Below are positions 9,974 to 21,330 of a stretch of DNA of 64,000 bases, one piece after another (positions within the stretch are counted from its first letter, which is position 1; the number at the start of each line of letters is the position of its first letter). The notes under the pieces are model-generated. The model saw only the letters and a program-made list of their open reading frames with translations, had not been told where the DNA came from and ran no database searches. Source of the DNA: Molanna angustata (Eukaryota > Arthropoda > Insecta > Trichoptera > Molannidae); the NCBI GenBank assembly GCA_963576475.1, contig OY754968.1:20198734-20262733 (forward strand), read 5' to 3'. The position numbers were made by a program, and so were the translations under genes.

Positions 9974-10852
9974 AGAATCATTTGCAAGAATCTAACAAAT
10001 GTTTAAAATAACTTAATTTATAATATAATATGAATTGATATAAAATAAATACGTACAGTACATTGCGACTCCAGCGTGTGCGAATTAGTTATAATGCGGT
10101 ATTTTTTCACAATCAGTTTATGCAGTTTTTAGAAGAAAACGACGAAGATTATAAGTGAATGAGTCCTGTAAAGCGTGGTTGTTGCATATTTATTGACAGT
10201 TTAGAGAACTTTTACGCAATGACTAGTTGCATGTAACACATGAGATCCAACTGTCGATAGCGATAGTATGTATAGTTGAAGAATAAGTACCAAACTATAA
10301 ACTCATAAATCCAAATTATTGAATATTTTAAGACATTTTGTTTTCTATACAACATATGTAGGTATGTAAGTCAAGAAAGGATAGTATGGAGGTCAGTCCT
10401 TTTTTCCTACCCAGAATATGAAAACAGCATGATGGTATGTATGTATGTTTGAAGATTAAGTATCAAACTTGTCTTCTAAGATATTTTGAATAGGCGACTG
10501 CCATATAAATTGTATGAAGCAATGTCGTCACTAAATTTAATTTTTATAAAAATTGTCGAAAAATTTGAGATGTACTACTACAATATTCATATGTTTTATA
10601 GAAAATTAAATTATCTTTTTGGGATGTCTCGGCTTTTTTCGATATTTTTAAAAACTTTGGGAATATAGTCAGTTAGACACATAAATTTATCATAAAAAAA
10701 ATATTTTTCTTAATAAAAAATGTTTGAGAATCTCTGGAATTTTTTTGAACAAACAAATTTGTGTTTTTTTTATTTTTCTATATTCATAACAATTTTCAGC
10801 GTTCTAGCTTTTATGGTTTCTGAGATATATGGGAAAATAAAGTAAAAATTCA

Positions 10853-12856
10853 TACATACATACATACATACCATCACGCCATGTCCCTCGCGGGGTAGGC
10901 AGAGAGAACAGAACGCCACACTATTCTATCTTGACATACATTTACCGCCTCGTCAACATTCATGCTACGTCTCATGCATGTTCTTCTATTGTTCAGACTT
11001 CTAACATTTCCTTCTTTCAGAATATCGTTCACATGGTCATGCCATCCTTTTCTTGGGCGCCCCCGACCTCTTTTTCAATTCCTGTCAGCCTTATATATTT
11101 TTTTCGTCAAGCGTTCTTCATTCATTCTTTCCACGTGACCAAACCATCTAAGTGTGTTAACTTTCATTCTAGTTACTACATCTTTCTTCATCTTACATTC
11201 TTTCCTAGTGACCTCATTTCTAACTCTATCATACATCGTTCTATTACAAATTCTTCTTAACGATCTCATTTCCACTGCATTTATTCTACTTTCATGCGAC
11301 TTCTGCCATGTCCAGGTTTCACTTGCATACATCAAGGTTGGCACTACAATTGCGTTATGAATGGCAACTTTAGCTTCCTTTGATACGTTACGATCATTCA
11401 TAACTGGTTTAAGTGCTCCATTCACTCTGTTTCCTGCCATAACTCTTCTTTCAATATCCTCATCAGGCCGTCCATTCCGTTGGAACATGCTTCCCAGATA
11501 AACACATTCGTCGACTTGTTCAAGCCATTCATTCTCTACTTTTATTTGACACGATGTTCTGCTTTCACACTTTTCAAAGACCATTACCTTTGATTTGCTA
11601 GCATTCATCCTCAGTCCGTACTCTATGCATCCTTCATATACCATGCTTACTAGATACTGTAACTCTTCCACGCTTTCTGCTAACAGGACTTTATCGTCTG
11701 CATACATCAAATCACGCACTGTTACAGTACTCAGTTTCAGACCCTTATTTTCATCCCTAAGGGCTCTTATGCAGAAATCAATGTACAGATTAAAGAGCCA
11801 TGGTGACAACACGCACCCCTGTCTTACGCCACTATTAATAGAGAACCACGACGTTACTGTGTCGTTGACACGAACACATGCCTCGCTATTCTCATACAAT
11901 GACGCGATTGCGCGTATCAGCTTGCTCTTCACTCCGTACACTGACAATATATCCCATAGTTTTTCTCTGTTTACTTTATCATAGGCCTTTTCAAGGTCTA
12001 TAAAAGCACAAAAAAGCTTCTGGTTTTTATCCAGGACCTTTTCTGTAACCATACGCAGAGAAAAAATTTGGTCTATACATCCTCTGCCGCCCACAAACGC
12101 TCCTTGGACATCCCATATCTTGCTTTCTGTAACCTTTCGTACTCTTTGATCCAAAATACTTGCATACATCTTACCAACTGAGCTTAGCAAACTTATGGCT
12201 CTATAGTTTTTGCAGTCAAGCTTCGATCCTTTACCTTTGTACAAGGGGACTACGACTGCATTTCTCCAGTCTGAAGGAGTGCGTCCTGCTTCCCAACATT
12301 TGTTGAAAAGAGAGTGACACCACTCCAACATCTGATCGCCGCCATACTTTATAAGTTCAGCTGATACACTGTCATACCCAGCAGCTTTTCCCGCTTTCGC
12401 GTGTTTAACTGCTTCAAACACTTCGTCTTTCGTAATTTCATCTTTTTCATCTTCGTATACTTGCCATGCTCTCTGATTCATGTCAACACTCAAACCGCAA
12501 TCATACAGCTCCTTGAAGTATTCTTTCCATCGTTCTTTTACGCCATCTTCATCCATAATTAATTTTCCATCTTTATCATTTATACCTTGCGATACTTTGA
12601 CATTTCCATTTTTTCTTTTCGCCACGCCTTTCCAGAACATTTTCATGTTACCAGGAAAGTCATTGGCTATTTTCAGGCTTTCTTTCTCTTTCAGAAAATC
12701 TTTTTCTCTTTTTACAATATCTTTTACCATTTTTTTACATTCTTTATACTTCTCTTTTGCTCTTTCTTCACTGTTAGATCCTTTCGCAGCTATTAATGCC
12801 ATCCATGCTTTTTTCTTCTCACCCACAACAAATTTTACTCTCTCATTAAGTCTCTC
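10853..12856 (-). mobile_element. 5'-truncated LINE nested in a Helitron, 16-bp duplication
   Basis: The insert is flanked by ATAAAGTAAAAATTCA at 10837-10852 and 12857-12872, an exact 16-bp duplication, and removing one copy plus the insert restores the Helitron body as seen in other copies. The 3' end on the minus strand is a (TATG)n microsatellite at about 10853-10870 rather than poly-A. The element starts within the coding frame, so it is 5'-truncated at integration. Confidence 0.9.
11075..12856 (-). CDS. LINE reverse transcriptase, N-terminally truncated but open
   Basis: About 593 codons are open from the insertion junction at 12856 to the stop at 11075; there is no native start, and the first possible GTG at 12826 has no meaning. 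Seen: the RT thumb-to-palm motifs KGKGSKLDCKNYRAISLL, FIDLEKAYDKV, GVRQGCVLSPWLFN and MYADDKVLL (Y375-D378 counted from 12826), then a C-terminal region ending in RWFGHVERMNEERLTKKI. There is no endonuclease (lost by truncation) and no RNase H. The GHVERM segment is typical of RTE-like and related short LINEs. The palm residues are intact, so the copy is young. It cannot mobilise itself without the missing N-terminal part and 5' UTR. Confidence 0.88.
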   Translation of the reverse strand, partial: ERLNERVKFVVGEKKKAWMALIAAKGSNSEERAKEKYKECKKMVKDIVKREKDFLKEKESLKIANDFPGNMKMFWKGVAKRKNGNVKVSQGINDKDGKLIMDEDGVKERWKEYFKELYDCGLSVDMNQRAWQVYEDEKDEITKDEVFEAVKHAKAGKAAGYDSVSAELIKYGGDQMLEWCHSLFNKCWEAGRTPSDWRNAVVVPLYKGKGSKLDCKNYRAISLLSSVGKMYASILDQRVRKVTESKIWDVQGAFVGGRGCIDQIFSLRMVTEKVLDKNQKLFCAFIDLEKAYDKVNREKLWDILSVYGVKSKLIRAIASLYENSEACVRVNDTVTSWFSINSGVRQGCVLSPWLFNLYIDFCIRALRDENKGLKLSTVTVRDLMYADDKVLLAESVEELQYLVSMVYEGCIEYGLRMNASKSKVMVFEKCESRTSCQIKVENEWLEQVDECVYLGSMFQRNGRPDEDIERRVMAGNRVNGALKPVMNDRNVSKEAKVAIHNAIVVPTLMYASETWTWQKSHESRINAVEMRSLRRICNRTMYDRVRNEVTRKECKMKKDVVTRMKVNTLRWFGHVERMNEERLTKKIYKADRN

Positions 12857-12980
12857 ATAAAGTAAAAATTCAAAAGTTGATAACCCCTGATTGAAACAAA
12901 AATTTAAAATTCTGAGTATAAAAGTTTTATAGGCCTATAATTGTCTATATATTTTGAAATTTTGGACTCTGTAAATTGAG

Positions 12981-13175
12981 CATAGGTACTATGTTAAATA
13001 TTTTTTAACACGCACACAATAAAAGTTGCCACATTCTGGAGACTTACGATATCTATCGTCTCACAGATCCACACTGAAGCGACAATTGAAAACTATGTAT
13101 CCCGGGAATCGAACCTGGAATCAGATCTTTGGATCAGTAGTCAGATACCCAACCAACTGAGCCACGAAGGCCGAC
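12981..13175 (-). mobile_element. tRNA-derived SINE, copy 2
   Basis: Minus-strand copy: the tRNA-like head lies at 13175-13100 (box A TGGCTCAGTTGG intact; box B GGTTCGATTCC intact) and the body extends to about 12981. The terminal GTTGCCCGAG tail is missing and the copy abuts the broken end of the Helitron. Confidence 0.88.
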
Positions 13176-13209
13176 AAATTCTTTGTTTTAGGAATTATTT
13201 TTCTTCTCC

Positions 13210-13640
13210 ATACCATAGGCTTCTGTCCTGAGCTAACAGTTCCTCCACTCCGTGAATTTGGTTCCATTCCCGATTATTTATTTATCGTTTGGTCGTAGTA
13301 TTTCATCACGTCAGGAATACAATAAAAATTGTTTGCACAGTACTTCTCGTCAGGGTCAGACCGTCAGAGCAGCACCACTTGTCAGAGGTTTTTGCCACTG
13401 GTTCTCAGGTACTCAAGAACCTTCTCACTCAACAGCTTGAAGTCAACTAGGTGGCCCTGATATACCCTGTGAGCTCACTCGGACACAATGTGGCTCACTG
13501 TCTGCCTTTCCGCCCTACAATCACACTCGGGAGAGTCTAGCCATCCGCATTTGAAGAAGAAGTCCGCACATCTGCCGTGGCCCGTGGGGACTCTGTCGCC
13601 GACCATATTTTACGGGGTTGGTCGAAGCCTGGTAGTTTTT
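13210..13640 (-). pseudogene. LINE ORF2 C-terminal fragment with Cys/His cluster
   Basis: On the minus strand 13605-13484 reads VPTGHGRCADFFFK then SPECDCRAERQTVSHIV and a stop. This CX1C...HIV layout is the zinc-binding-like tail at the C-terminus of many RNase-H-bearing or Jockey-type LINE ORF2 proteins. The rest, to about 13210, is 3' UTR or decayed sequence. Family unassigned. Confidence 0.65.
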
Positions 13641-13760
13641 TCGTTTCCATTTATTAAAATGCACCCAGGAATTTTCCATTCGAAGATTAAAATTGTGTTC
13701 TCTGTCGAGTGTAAATAATGAGTATAATCTACGTCATAATACTTATTATTAATATTACTT

Positions 13761-13949
13761 CTGGGGGGGCAAGTCTGGTCCAACCGGCGAAATCAAATTC
13801 CTCATGATTACCCATATCACGGATATAATTATTATATGGAGCTCTATGACATCTAAAGATATTATAGAACTCCATATAATAATTATATCCATGAAATGGG
13901 TAATCGTGAGGGTTTTGATTTCGCCGGTTGAACCAGACTTGTCCCCTTG
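13761..13949. mobile_element. Foldback MITE, copy 1 of 2 (189 bp)
   Basis: Two arms of about 90 bp are inverted copies of each other around 13855 (GCAAGTCTGGT...CCGGCGAAATC...GGATATAATTATTATATGGA). The same element, also 189 bp, is at 43439-43627, whose ends are CAGGGGG...CCCCCTG. CAG-type ends would fit hAT, but no clear 8-bp duplication is seen. Confidence 0.85.
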
Positions 13950-14685
13950 ATGTGTACAATGTTGTAAATTGTCAAGTACTAATAGATCCAATAGGCTACG
14001 ACCAAGTCGTTTCTATATAACCATTTGTTTATTACTTATCATAGCAAGGATATTTTCATAATACAAAATTATTAATAATTAGTTTACTGTCAATAATTAT
14101 TGTATCGTCAATAACTGTTCCTGTGTTAACTATTACCTAAAATAAATGTACATTGCAAAATGGGAGTATTGAAAAGAGAGGTATTATCTGTAATGTTGTT
14201 TCCTTGTTTTATAAAATGCAGCGTCGACAGTATTTTATGTATATTTATGTATGTGTCCATACTAATATCTTTGCTATTATATTTAACCATACACAGTTGT
14301 TTAAACAAGCAACTTCAAACAGTAACACGATTCTTGGGCGAGCCCCTCTGGTAGACGGTGACCCTCGACCCACCACCAAACCCCCCACCCAGCCCAACCC
14401 GCCTTAATCCATAATAAATAATACACTAATCCATCGACTCCTAACCTTTTTTAACTTGCATACCACTTGGATGCTTTTTAAAAACAGCATTTAAGATCAC
14501 ATGGACATGCGCAAATTTGTTTTGTTTTACTGTTTTTAACTGGTTTCTCCTCCGAAACAAGACAAAATATTTGACGATTCTTATAGTAATTTAGACCCCT
14601 GAATGATGTAGAATAAACTTTAAAACAAAGAGTCACCATCCTCTTTACTATCTTACAGAAGATATATGTATATTTTTTTTTTATT
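13950..14685. other. AT-rich spacer, no gene recognised
   Basis: Nothing convincing. A C-rich patch at 14340-14405 stands out against the AT-rich surroundings but has no recognised content. Confidence 0.4.
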
Positions 14686-15030
14686 TTTGACAAATTTTAA
14701 ACTTCTCGATAGAGATAAAGTTGGAATATTATAGAAGGACCAAGAACTCAAGATACCTACAGGGCTTATGATCTGTCATCGGCTGGATTACGTGATCACT
14801 TTATGCGTTTGCGCAACGTTAAACAATTATGCCTTCTTATTGAATTCCATTATCAATGCAATTAAGTTCTTAGTGAAAAACAGATCGTTTGGAAATAAGA
14901 CTTTTTTACTATCGCCATCCATGAAGTAACGAAGAAACATTTTTGTGACGCCATCTATTGAGAAGTTGTTTGTTTGAACAGTCCTTCCTTATACATGAGG
15001 TGACAGTGTTCTCGCACAGATTTCATATCT
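14686..15030 (+). repeat. Dispersed repeat B, copy 1
   Basis: Aligns by eye with 24210-24620: shared words include AGTTGGAATAT, CACCTACAGGGCTTA-like, CTGTCATCGGCTGG, TGATCACTTTATGCG, TTGCGCAACGTT, CGCCATCTATTGAGA and ATGAGGTGACA. No long frame or terminal repeat was found, so its class is unknown. The conserved block has no counterpart among the elements recognised here. Confidence 0.65.
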
Positions 15031-15377
15031 TTTATTTATTATATTTTTTATTATTTTGTATATTTTTTTAAGTTTGCTCATCATTCATTCCTGCATATCC
15101 GCTATTATATACTGTTTTATTTTGCATACCACAGTTTGAGAACGAATGAATTAAGCTAATACGGGTGGGGCACAACCAACAACGGCCATCCCTCATACCC
15201 ATGTACTCTTCCTGTTGAGGGAGAAAGAGAGAGAGACCTCGCTTATTCTGAAGCCTCCATACATAATACTTAATATGCTTGTTTAATCGCAAAGAAAAAC
15301 ACACATCGCTATGATGACACCAAAATGGATAAACACTTTGAAACTGAAAATTTTCTGTTTTGTACTATGATTTCAAA

Positions 15378-15462
15378 CGGCAACGGAAAGACGGGAATGG
15401 AGTAGACTCTTGGATTTAGCCAAGGCCCACCCAGGGCTGTCGAGCTTATGATGATGATGAGT
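15378..15462 (+). mobile_element. LINE 3'-end fragment with (GAT)n tail
   Basis: The sequence CCAAGGCCCACCCAGGGCTG followed by a stop and GATGATGATGA matches the 3' ends of the LINE copies at 20896-21330 and 47130-48047 (EAKAHTGL and stop). Only the last about 85 bp are present. The flanks 15031-15377 and 15463-15757 hold nothing I can name. Confidence 0.65.
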
Positions 15463-15757
15463 GTGATTTCATTAAATTATATTTAAAAATAATAAAGTAG
15501 TAGATGTTTCGCCTAATTTAATGAAATTGCCATTTGACAATTACTCTTAAAAAATTTTATTACCTGCATAAATATAATTTATAATTTTCATGTCTATTCA
15601 ACTTCAAACTTTAATAAGTATGATGTACACGTAATTTTTTTTTGCTCTTGATTTTTTTCCGTGTGTAATGTACCTACCTATGCCAATCAATTAAACTATT
15701 TTAAAAAATAATGTTGGAAAGTTAAGTGTTTGATACAACTCACTTATTTTGCTAAAA

Positions 15758-16618
15758 CTAGTTGCATGTAACACATGAGATCCAATTGTCGATAGCGATA
15801 GTATGTATAGTTGAAGAATAAGTACCAAACTATAAACCCATTAATACAAATTATTTAATATTTTAAGATATTTGGTTTTCTATACAACACATGTACCTAG
15901 GTATGTATGTCAAGATAGGATAGTATGGAGGTCAGTCCTTTGATCCTACCCAGAATGTGAAAACAGCATGTTGGTATGTATGTATGTTTGGAGATTTATA
16001 GTATCAAATTATTAAGTCTTCTTAGATATTGTGACTGTGAGTAGGCTACTTCCATACAAATTGTAAGAAACAATATCGTCACTAAATTCAATTTTTATAA
16101 AAATTGTTGCTAATACAATGTGCTAATACAATTTTAATATTTTTTAAAAAACTAATTTGAGATTTTGTATTTGTCTATGTTTATACCAATTTTCAGCGTT
16201 CTAGCTTTTACGGTTTCTGAGATATATGGAAAAATAAATCAAAATTTCAAAAGTTGATAACCCCTGACTGAAACAAAAATTCACAATTCTGAGTATAAAA
16301 GTTTTGTAGGCTTGTAATTTTTTATATATTTTAAAATTTTGGGCTCTGTAAATTAAGCGGATCAAAAGTTATAAGGGGGGACAGACACACACACACACAC
16401 ACAGACACACACACACAAAACTCACATAAAATGTTCTACTCCGAATTCTGAGAAAATCCATGTACGGGAACATATATGCTGCGAGGCCTCTAGTTGGTGC
16501 TATAAGCATGCAAAAAGTCCACTACACCATACAAAATTTTCCTTCGTACACGCATCTTGGCTTAATAATGTCGATTCATTAAGAGAATTGAATTCTCATG
16601 AACGAATCGACAGTTGGA
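15758..16618 (-). mobile_element. Helitron family, end-to-end copy (861 bp)
   Basis: Read on the minus strand: 5' TCCAACTGTCGAT at 16618, a (TG)n microsatellite at about 16420-16380, and a 3' end with subterminal ATCGACAATTGGA, hairpin CATGT-GTT-ACATG and terminal CTAG at 15758, followed by T. No coding capacity; mobilisation would need a Rep/Helicase protein supplied in trans. It lacks part of the middle region present in other copies. Confidence 0.9.
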
Positions 16619-18225
16619 AAATATGGGAATATTTTTTTTTATTTCGATACTTTGCTTTTTCCTGATGACTTTCTTGTAAAATTTTTGGGTAGGTATTTTC
16701 TTAGGTAGGTATGTCATAATCAACAATTTTTATTTTTATGAGTTATGTTTAAAGGTCAGCAAATACATATGTTGGAGAAATGATTAAAGAACACTATAGT
16801 TACATAATACATACTCAAACATATTTGCTCCACATATGTACATTTTAGGGATCTTCTAGTAAATAGCGACTATTTGAATATCAGTATAGGTATATCTTAG
16901 CTTCTTTTGTGTTGTTTCCATACATCACGTTATTTGGACATTACGCAAAATGGTTTCATACAACAAAAACTTTCCTTTGTAAAGAAAAAATGGGAACAAA
17001 GAAACTTAGATCTACTATTCATATATAAATAAATACACTATGTCATCTAAAAATATGATATTAAATAATGTGAATACACATTAGTAACTGAATAACAAAA
17101 AGATTTCTAAATAATTTTGCCATTTCGAAACACAATACTTATGTTATATAGAAAACATACCACATTCGCCTTATAGTAAAATACATTAAGCAAACAATAC
17201 CAAATTAGAATCTAATAATGCCCGCTGCAGTAGCCAAAGCTAACACTATAATTTAAATAATCATTATTGACATAGTCATTATTGATATGTGTTGGAATAA
17301 GATATCAGTAAAATTTTAAACGATTTCTTGGCCTTCCAAGGATGAACGCAAAGGAAGCTTCGGGAGAGATGGATAACTTTACTCTCCAGATTTAAAAATT
17401 TACCGAGATACCCAGAAAGTGTCTTATAGTCGGTATTATACTGATTTTAAAAACCAATTTTGATGTTAAATAGAGTGATGTTAAATCTAATTTTTTTTTC
17501 GCACACATGTGCAAGCGGCTAGTTTATTTCCATGTGGCAATTACTTCTTCCGATATGTTCAGCTCATATACGTATGAGAACCATACATGTGGTTAAAACA
17601 ATATAGGCTACATCAGCCCTGGCAAACTGCGGTCCGCGATCAATATTTTTTTTAAAAAATAGAAAAATAAATAAACTTGGCCATTTCTCAAAAAGTCAAA
17701 AATTTTAAGCCCTTGAAAAGTTAGTGGAAAATTGAGGCTTTCAATTTTATTTTTATTTCCAACTCAAGAAATTAATGTTGGAAGCAGTTGCAATCATAGA
17801 ATTATAAGGTACAGAAGCCGCGTGTTATACAAATTTCGAATTCAAATGTATGACGAGTTTTTTTTAAATGTGTGTGTGAGGCGATAGATCGGTAGGTGTA
17901 CGTATACTGTCTTTATAAGTGTGGAATGTAAAAATAATGTTGCCAGAAAATAAATATTATTTTTTTCAAATTTGTGCCCTGAACAAATTTTCAGGATATC
18001 AAATAATATAATCTAAGGTTGGAATAAAGTATTGTTGTAGAGTACTTTTTAAATGGAATCGCGTGACAAATAATTTTATATGAATTTCTTTTCTGCTATG
18101 AATCGAACCCATGACACCAGCAGAGAAGTGAAACGTTTCACCACTATTCTATGGCGTTCGGTGTAATATTTTTTCCCATATGTAGGTAATACAATTCGTT
18201 GAAATTTTTCCGTTTTCCGTCAATT
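16619..18225. other. AT-rich spacer with a possible hAT terminus
   Basis: At 17612 the segment CAGCCCTGGCAAACTGCGG followed by TCCGCG resembles the 5' terminal repeat of one large hAT group (CAGNNNTGGCAAACTGCGGCCCGC type). No matching inverted end was found. The remaining sequence has no recognised feature. Confidence 0.35.
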
Positions 18226-18703
18226 AATCACTTCCTCCCGATCCAATATGAGTAGGTACCTACCTACTTACATACAGTTGTAGGCAAAAAATCACTTACT
18301 CCCGATCCAATATGAGTAGGTACCTACTTACATACAGTTGTAGGCAAAAATCACTTACTCCCGATCCAATATGAGTAGGTACCTACCTACTTACATACAG
18401 TTGTAGGCAAAAAATCACTTACTCCCGATCCAATATGAGTAGGTACCTACTTACATACAGTTGTAGGCAAAAAATCACTTACTCCCGATCCAATATGAGT
18501 AGGTACCTAATTACATACAGTTTTAGGCAAAAAATCACTTACTCCCGATCCAATATGAGTAGGTACCTACTTACATACAGTTGTAGGCAAAAAATCACTT
18601 ACTCCCGATCCAATATGAGTAGGTACCTAATTACATACAGTTGTAGGCAAAAAATCACTTACTCCCGATCCAATATGAGTAGGTACTTACAGTTGTAGGC
18701 AAC
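18226..18703. repeat. 60-bp minisatellite, 8 units
   Basis: The word CCGATCCAATATGAG recurs at 18238, 18302, 18361, 18425, 18485, 18545, 18605 and 18665, i.e. periods of 64, 59, 64 and then 60 bp. Units contain the palindromic GTAGGTACCTAC and are nearly identical. Because the last units are exactly 60 bp, a frame stays open for 87 codons (18435-18698); this is a by-product of the period, not a gene. Confidence 0.95.
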
Positions 18704-20895
18704 TAAATGAATGAATGACATAAATATAGAAACGTTTCCAACACAATTGAGATTGCAATTATTTCCGTCGCACTAAAAATATCAAGCACGGTTTGATTTC
18801 ACATTAAGTTTTCACAACACGCCAATCACAAACCATTTGTAGTCACCCCGTTGACACAATAAAACTCGACCATTAAACGGCAATAATATATAGAGACTTA
18901 AATTGTTACACTGAATAGTAAGTAGATATTATGTAGGTACACTATACAGATTGTTTTATTCTTACTACTACGTTAATTTCGTCTCAATCTGTAGAAATAT
19001 TTAAGAAAAAACAAGTAGTTAATACTTCTTTAACGATATTAGGTACCTATTTCTTTAGCACTTAAAATTTTAGCTTTTAAATATTTCAAAATTAAAATCT
19101 TCCTCTTTGAATTTAGTCGTACTTGGTCGTATAAACTGATTTAGGTACTTGCATCGATAAACGCTTTTCAATTTAAAAGATCTTAGCACATGGTGATGAG
19201 TAAAAGTTACAGAATTTACATATACAAAATTACCAAATATCGTGTCTCAAGTCACAACCAACTTTACATCTATGTTTTCAGTATTGTAAAATACTGGAGG
19301 TAGAGAAAATACCAAAGAGACGGGTGAGACGGATGAGACGGGTAGACAAAGATCTTTCACAGGAAGGAAACAGGCACAAAGGGTTACGAAAGGCCACCGA
19401 AACAATAGATCGAAGAAGCAAAAGATGAAAAGAATGATATTTAATCGTACAAAACAGTAAAAAAACTAAGGATAAAATTAATGACGAAAGGAGCTCGTAT
19501 GTAAAAAATAAAAATATTCAATAAACAAAAATATGAAACGTGATTAGAGCTTTTCTAGAAAATTTCAGATTAATTATTTATATCTACCTCATTTTTATTC
19601 TTTTTTTAACTATCGCAATATTCCTTACAGTATCAATAAACAATAAAAAGAAAAGACAAAATTCAAAATATTATTATCAATCGAATATAGATGTATCCAC
19701 TCCTCTGGCCCCAAGGCATGTTCTGGGGGCTGAAGTGTATTTTTATTTACGTATTTTTTTCTCCTGTTTTTTTTCATTATGTGTGTACTTTATTTTATGG
19801 ATTTTCCTGTGATTTCTGGATACGACACTTCATTAGACCAATGCATTTTTAATCATAGTTTTTTAGTGTTTAATTTCTGTCAGTTTTAATAAGTGTTTTA
19901 TACGTCTATTCCTGCTAGAAGAGTATAATAGTAAGATATATTTGATCAGTTCAACTCTTTCGCCTTTGTTAAATAGCCAATTGAATTATTTTTTTGTCGT
20001 AGTTGATGAAAGAGTTAAAATTTCTAGTATGCCTTGTTTTAACTTATGTATTTTAGGTGCTAGATATGTATAGTTTTTTGTCTTAATGTGGTATTCATTA
20101 TAGTAATATAACTTACGATAATTTACAAAAATGTAGAAGGTAATTTTTACAAATTTAATGCATTATAATGTACTAAGTCATAACAATGTTATATCAGAGA
20201 AATTAAAACAAGATTATTTAAACAAAGTCTATATAGATAAGTGTTTTGTTGATATAAAAAATCGTTTAACGGTAAAAATACGGAACAGAAACAAGATTAT
20301 AAAAAAAACCTTGTCAAACATACGTAATCTGTATTGACCATTTATGGTATGTGTAAACAGAACGTAAAGGGAATAATAATCGAAAAATTCATTTATGTTT
20401 TGGCAACACCGTTTTCAATTAGGCCCTTTCGTCCGGAAAACCCGACGGTAGGATTACTGACTGTGCCTGCGAGAGAATAGACTTAATACGGTACATATTC
20501 ATTACAATACATACATACACACTGTTACTGTTCTGTTACCAACCGAGACATAATCTAGCGTGCTTTACAGCGCGCTGGACACAGCGATATTATCAAGAAA
20601 ATATTCATTGATCATAACCTTGCTGGATCAATTAGATGTTGTCTTCAAATATTAATAAAAATATATAAAATGAATCAATATTCAATATCGATTATGTTTT
20701 GACGAATTTTATTGTATCAATAATTTAAAATAAACTAATATACCTACTTACGTTCCTTGATATTTTAATAAATCAAACTAGCATTTTTTTATCACTGGTG
20801 ATATTTTTATGCCACAGAATAAGCTGTAACTTGTTTATATTATGTGTTTCTTTGAAAAAATTGCGACAAGTAATTTAAACATACCTATAAATTTT
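18704..20895. other. AT-rich spacer, no gene recognised
   Basis: A 90-codon open frame at 19540-19812 is hydrophobic and low-complexity, as expected by chance in AT-rich DNA. A GC-richer patch at 20405-20600 has no recognised content. No terminal repeats were found. Confidence 0.4.
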
Positions 20896-21330
20896 CGAAA
20901 TACATTTTGGACGTTGACCAAGAAGGACGAAATTGCATTGTTGGTGATCGAAAGGAAAATACTTCGCAAAATATTTGGCCTGTGAAGGGGGATCTTGGAG
21001 GATCTGGTTTAACCATGAGCTAGAAATAACGTATGGCGAACCAAACGTTGTCCAATACATCAAAATACAACGTCTACGTTGGCTCGGACACGTTTGTAGA
21101 ATGGAGGATAGCCGGGTCCCAAAGAAAGTATTGGACACCTGTACTGAAGGAAGAAGAAGCAGAGGGAGACCTAGGATGAGATGGCTGGACAACATCGAGA
21201 GAGATATAAGAGCGATCGGACAGACAAATTGGAGGAGACTTGCTGTCGACAGGGCGGGATGGAGGCAGTTACTTTTGGAGGCCAAGGCCCACACCGGGCT
21301 GTAGCGTCATTGCTGATGATGATGATACAT
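20896..21330 (+). pseudogene. 5'-truncated LINE, C-terminal fragment with (GAT)n tail
   Basis: Positions 20970-21304 encode a FNHELEITYGEP segment, RLRWLGHVCRMED, GRRSRGRPRMRWLDNIERD and a closing EAKAHTGL, then a stop and GATGATGATGA. The same order is found on the minus strand at 47151-47627, so both belong to one LINE family. The part before 20970 shows one more frame with a stop. Only the extreme C-terminus is present; no catalytic residues. Confidence 0.85.

Larger units (their letters stand above)
10223..12980 (-). mobile_element. Helitron family copy interrupted by a LINE, 5' end lost
   Basis: Read on the minus strand, the 3' terminus (CTAG with the CATGT/ACATG hairpin) is at 10223. 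The family body runs to 10852, is interrupted by the LINE at 10853-12856 and resumes at 12873, ending at about 12980 where a SINE begins. The T following CTAG on the minus strand fits Helitron insertion. The 5' TC end and the microsatellite are absent, lost at or before the SINE junction. Confidence 0.85.

Noticed and set aside
11154..12860. Plus-strand frames over the nested LINE
   Set aside because: Antisense shadows of the minus-strand RT frame.
18435..18698. An 87-residue repetitive protein
   Set aside because: The frame exists only because the minisatellite unit is 60 bp; no start context or other support.
19540..19812. A small membrane protein
   Set aside because: The hydrophobic, low-complexity composition is expected from AT-rich chance frames; no neighbours or conserved motif.
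20405..20600. Promoter or first exon of a host gene
   Set aside because: Only locally higher GC; no frame, splice pattern or conserved motif could be supported.
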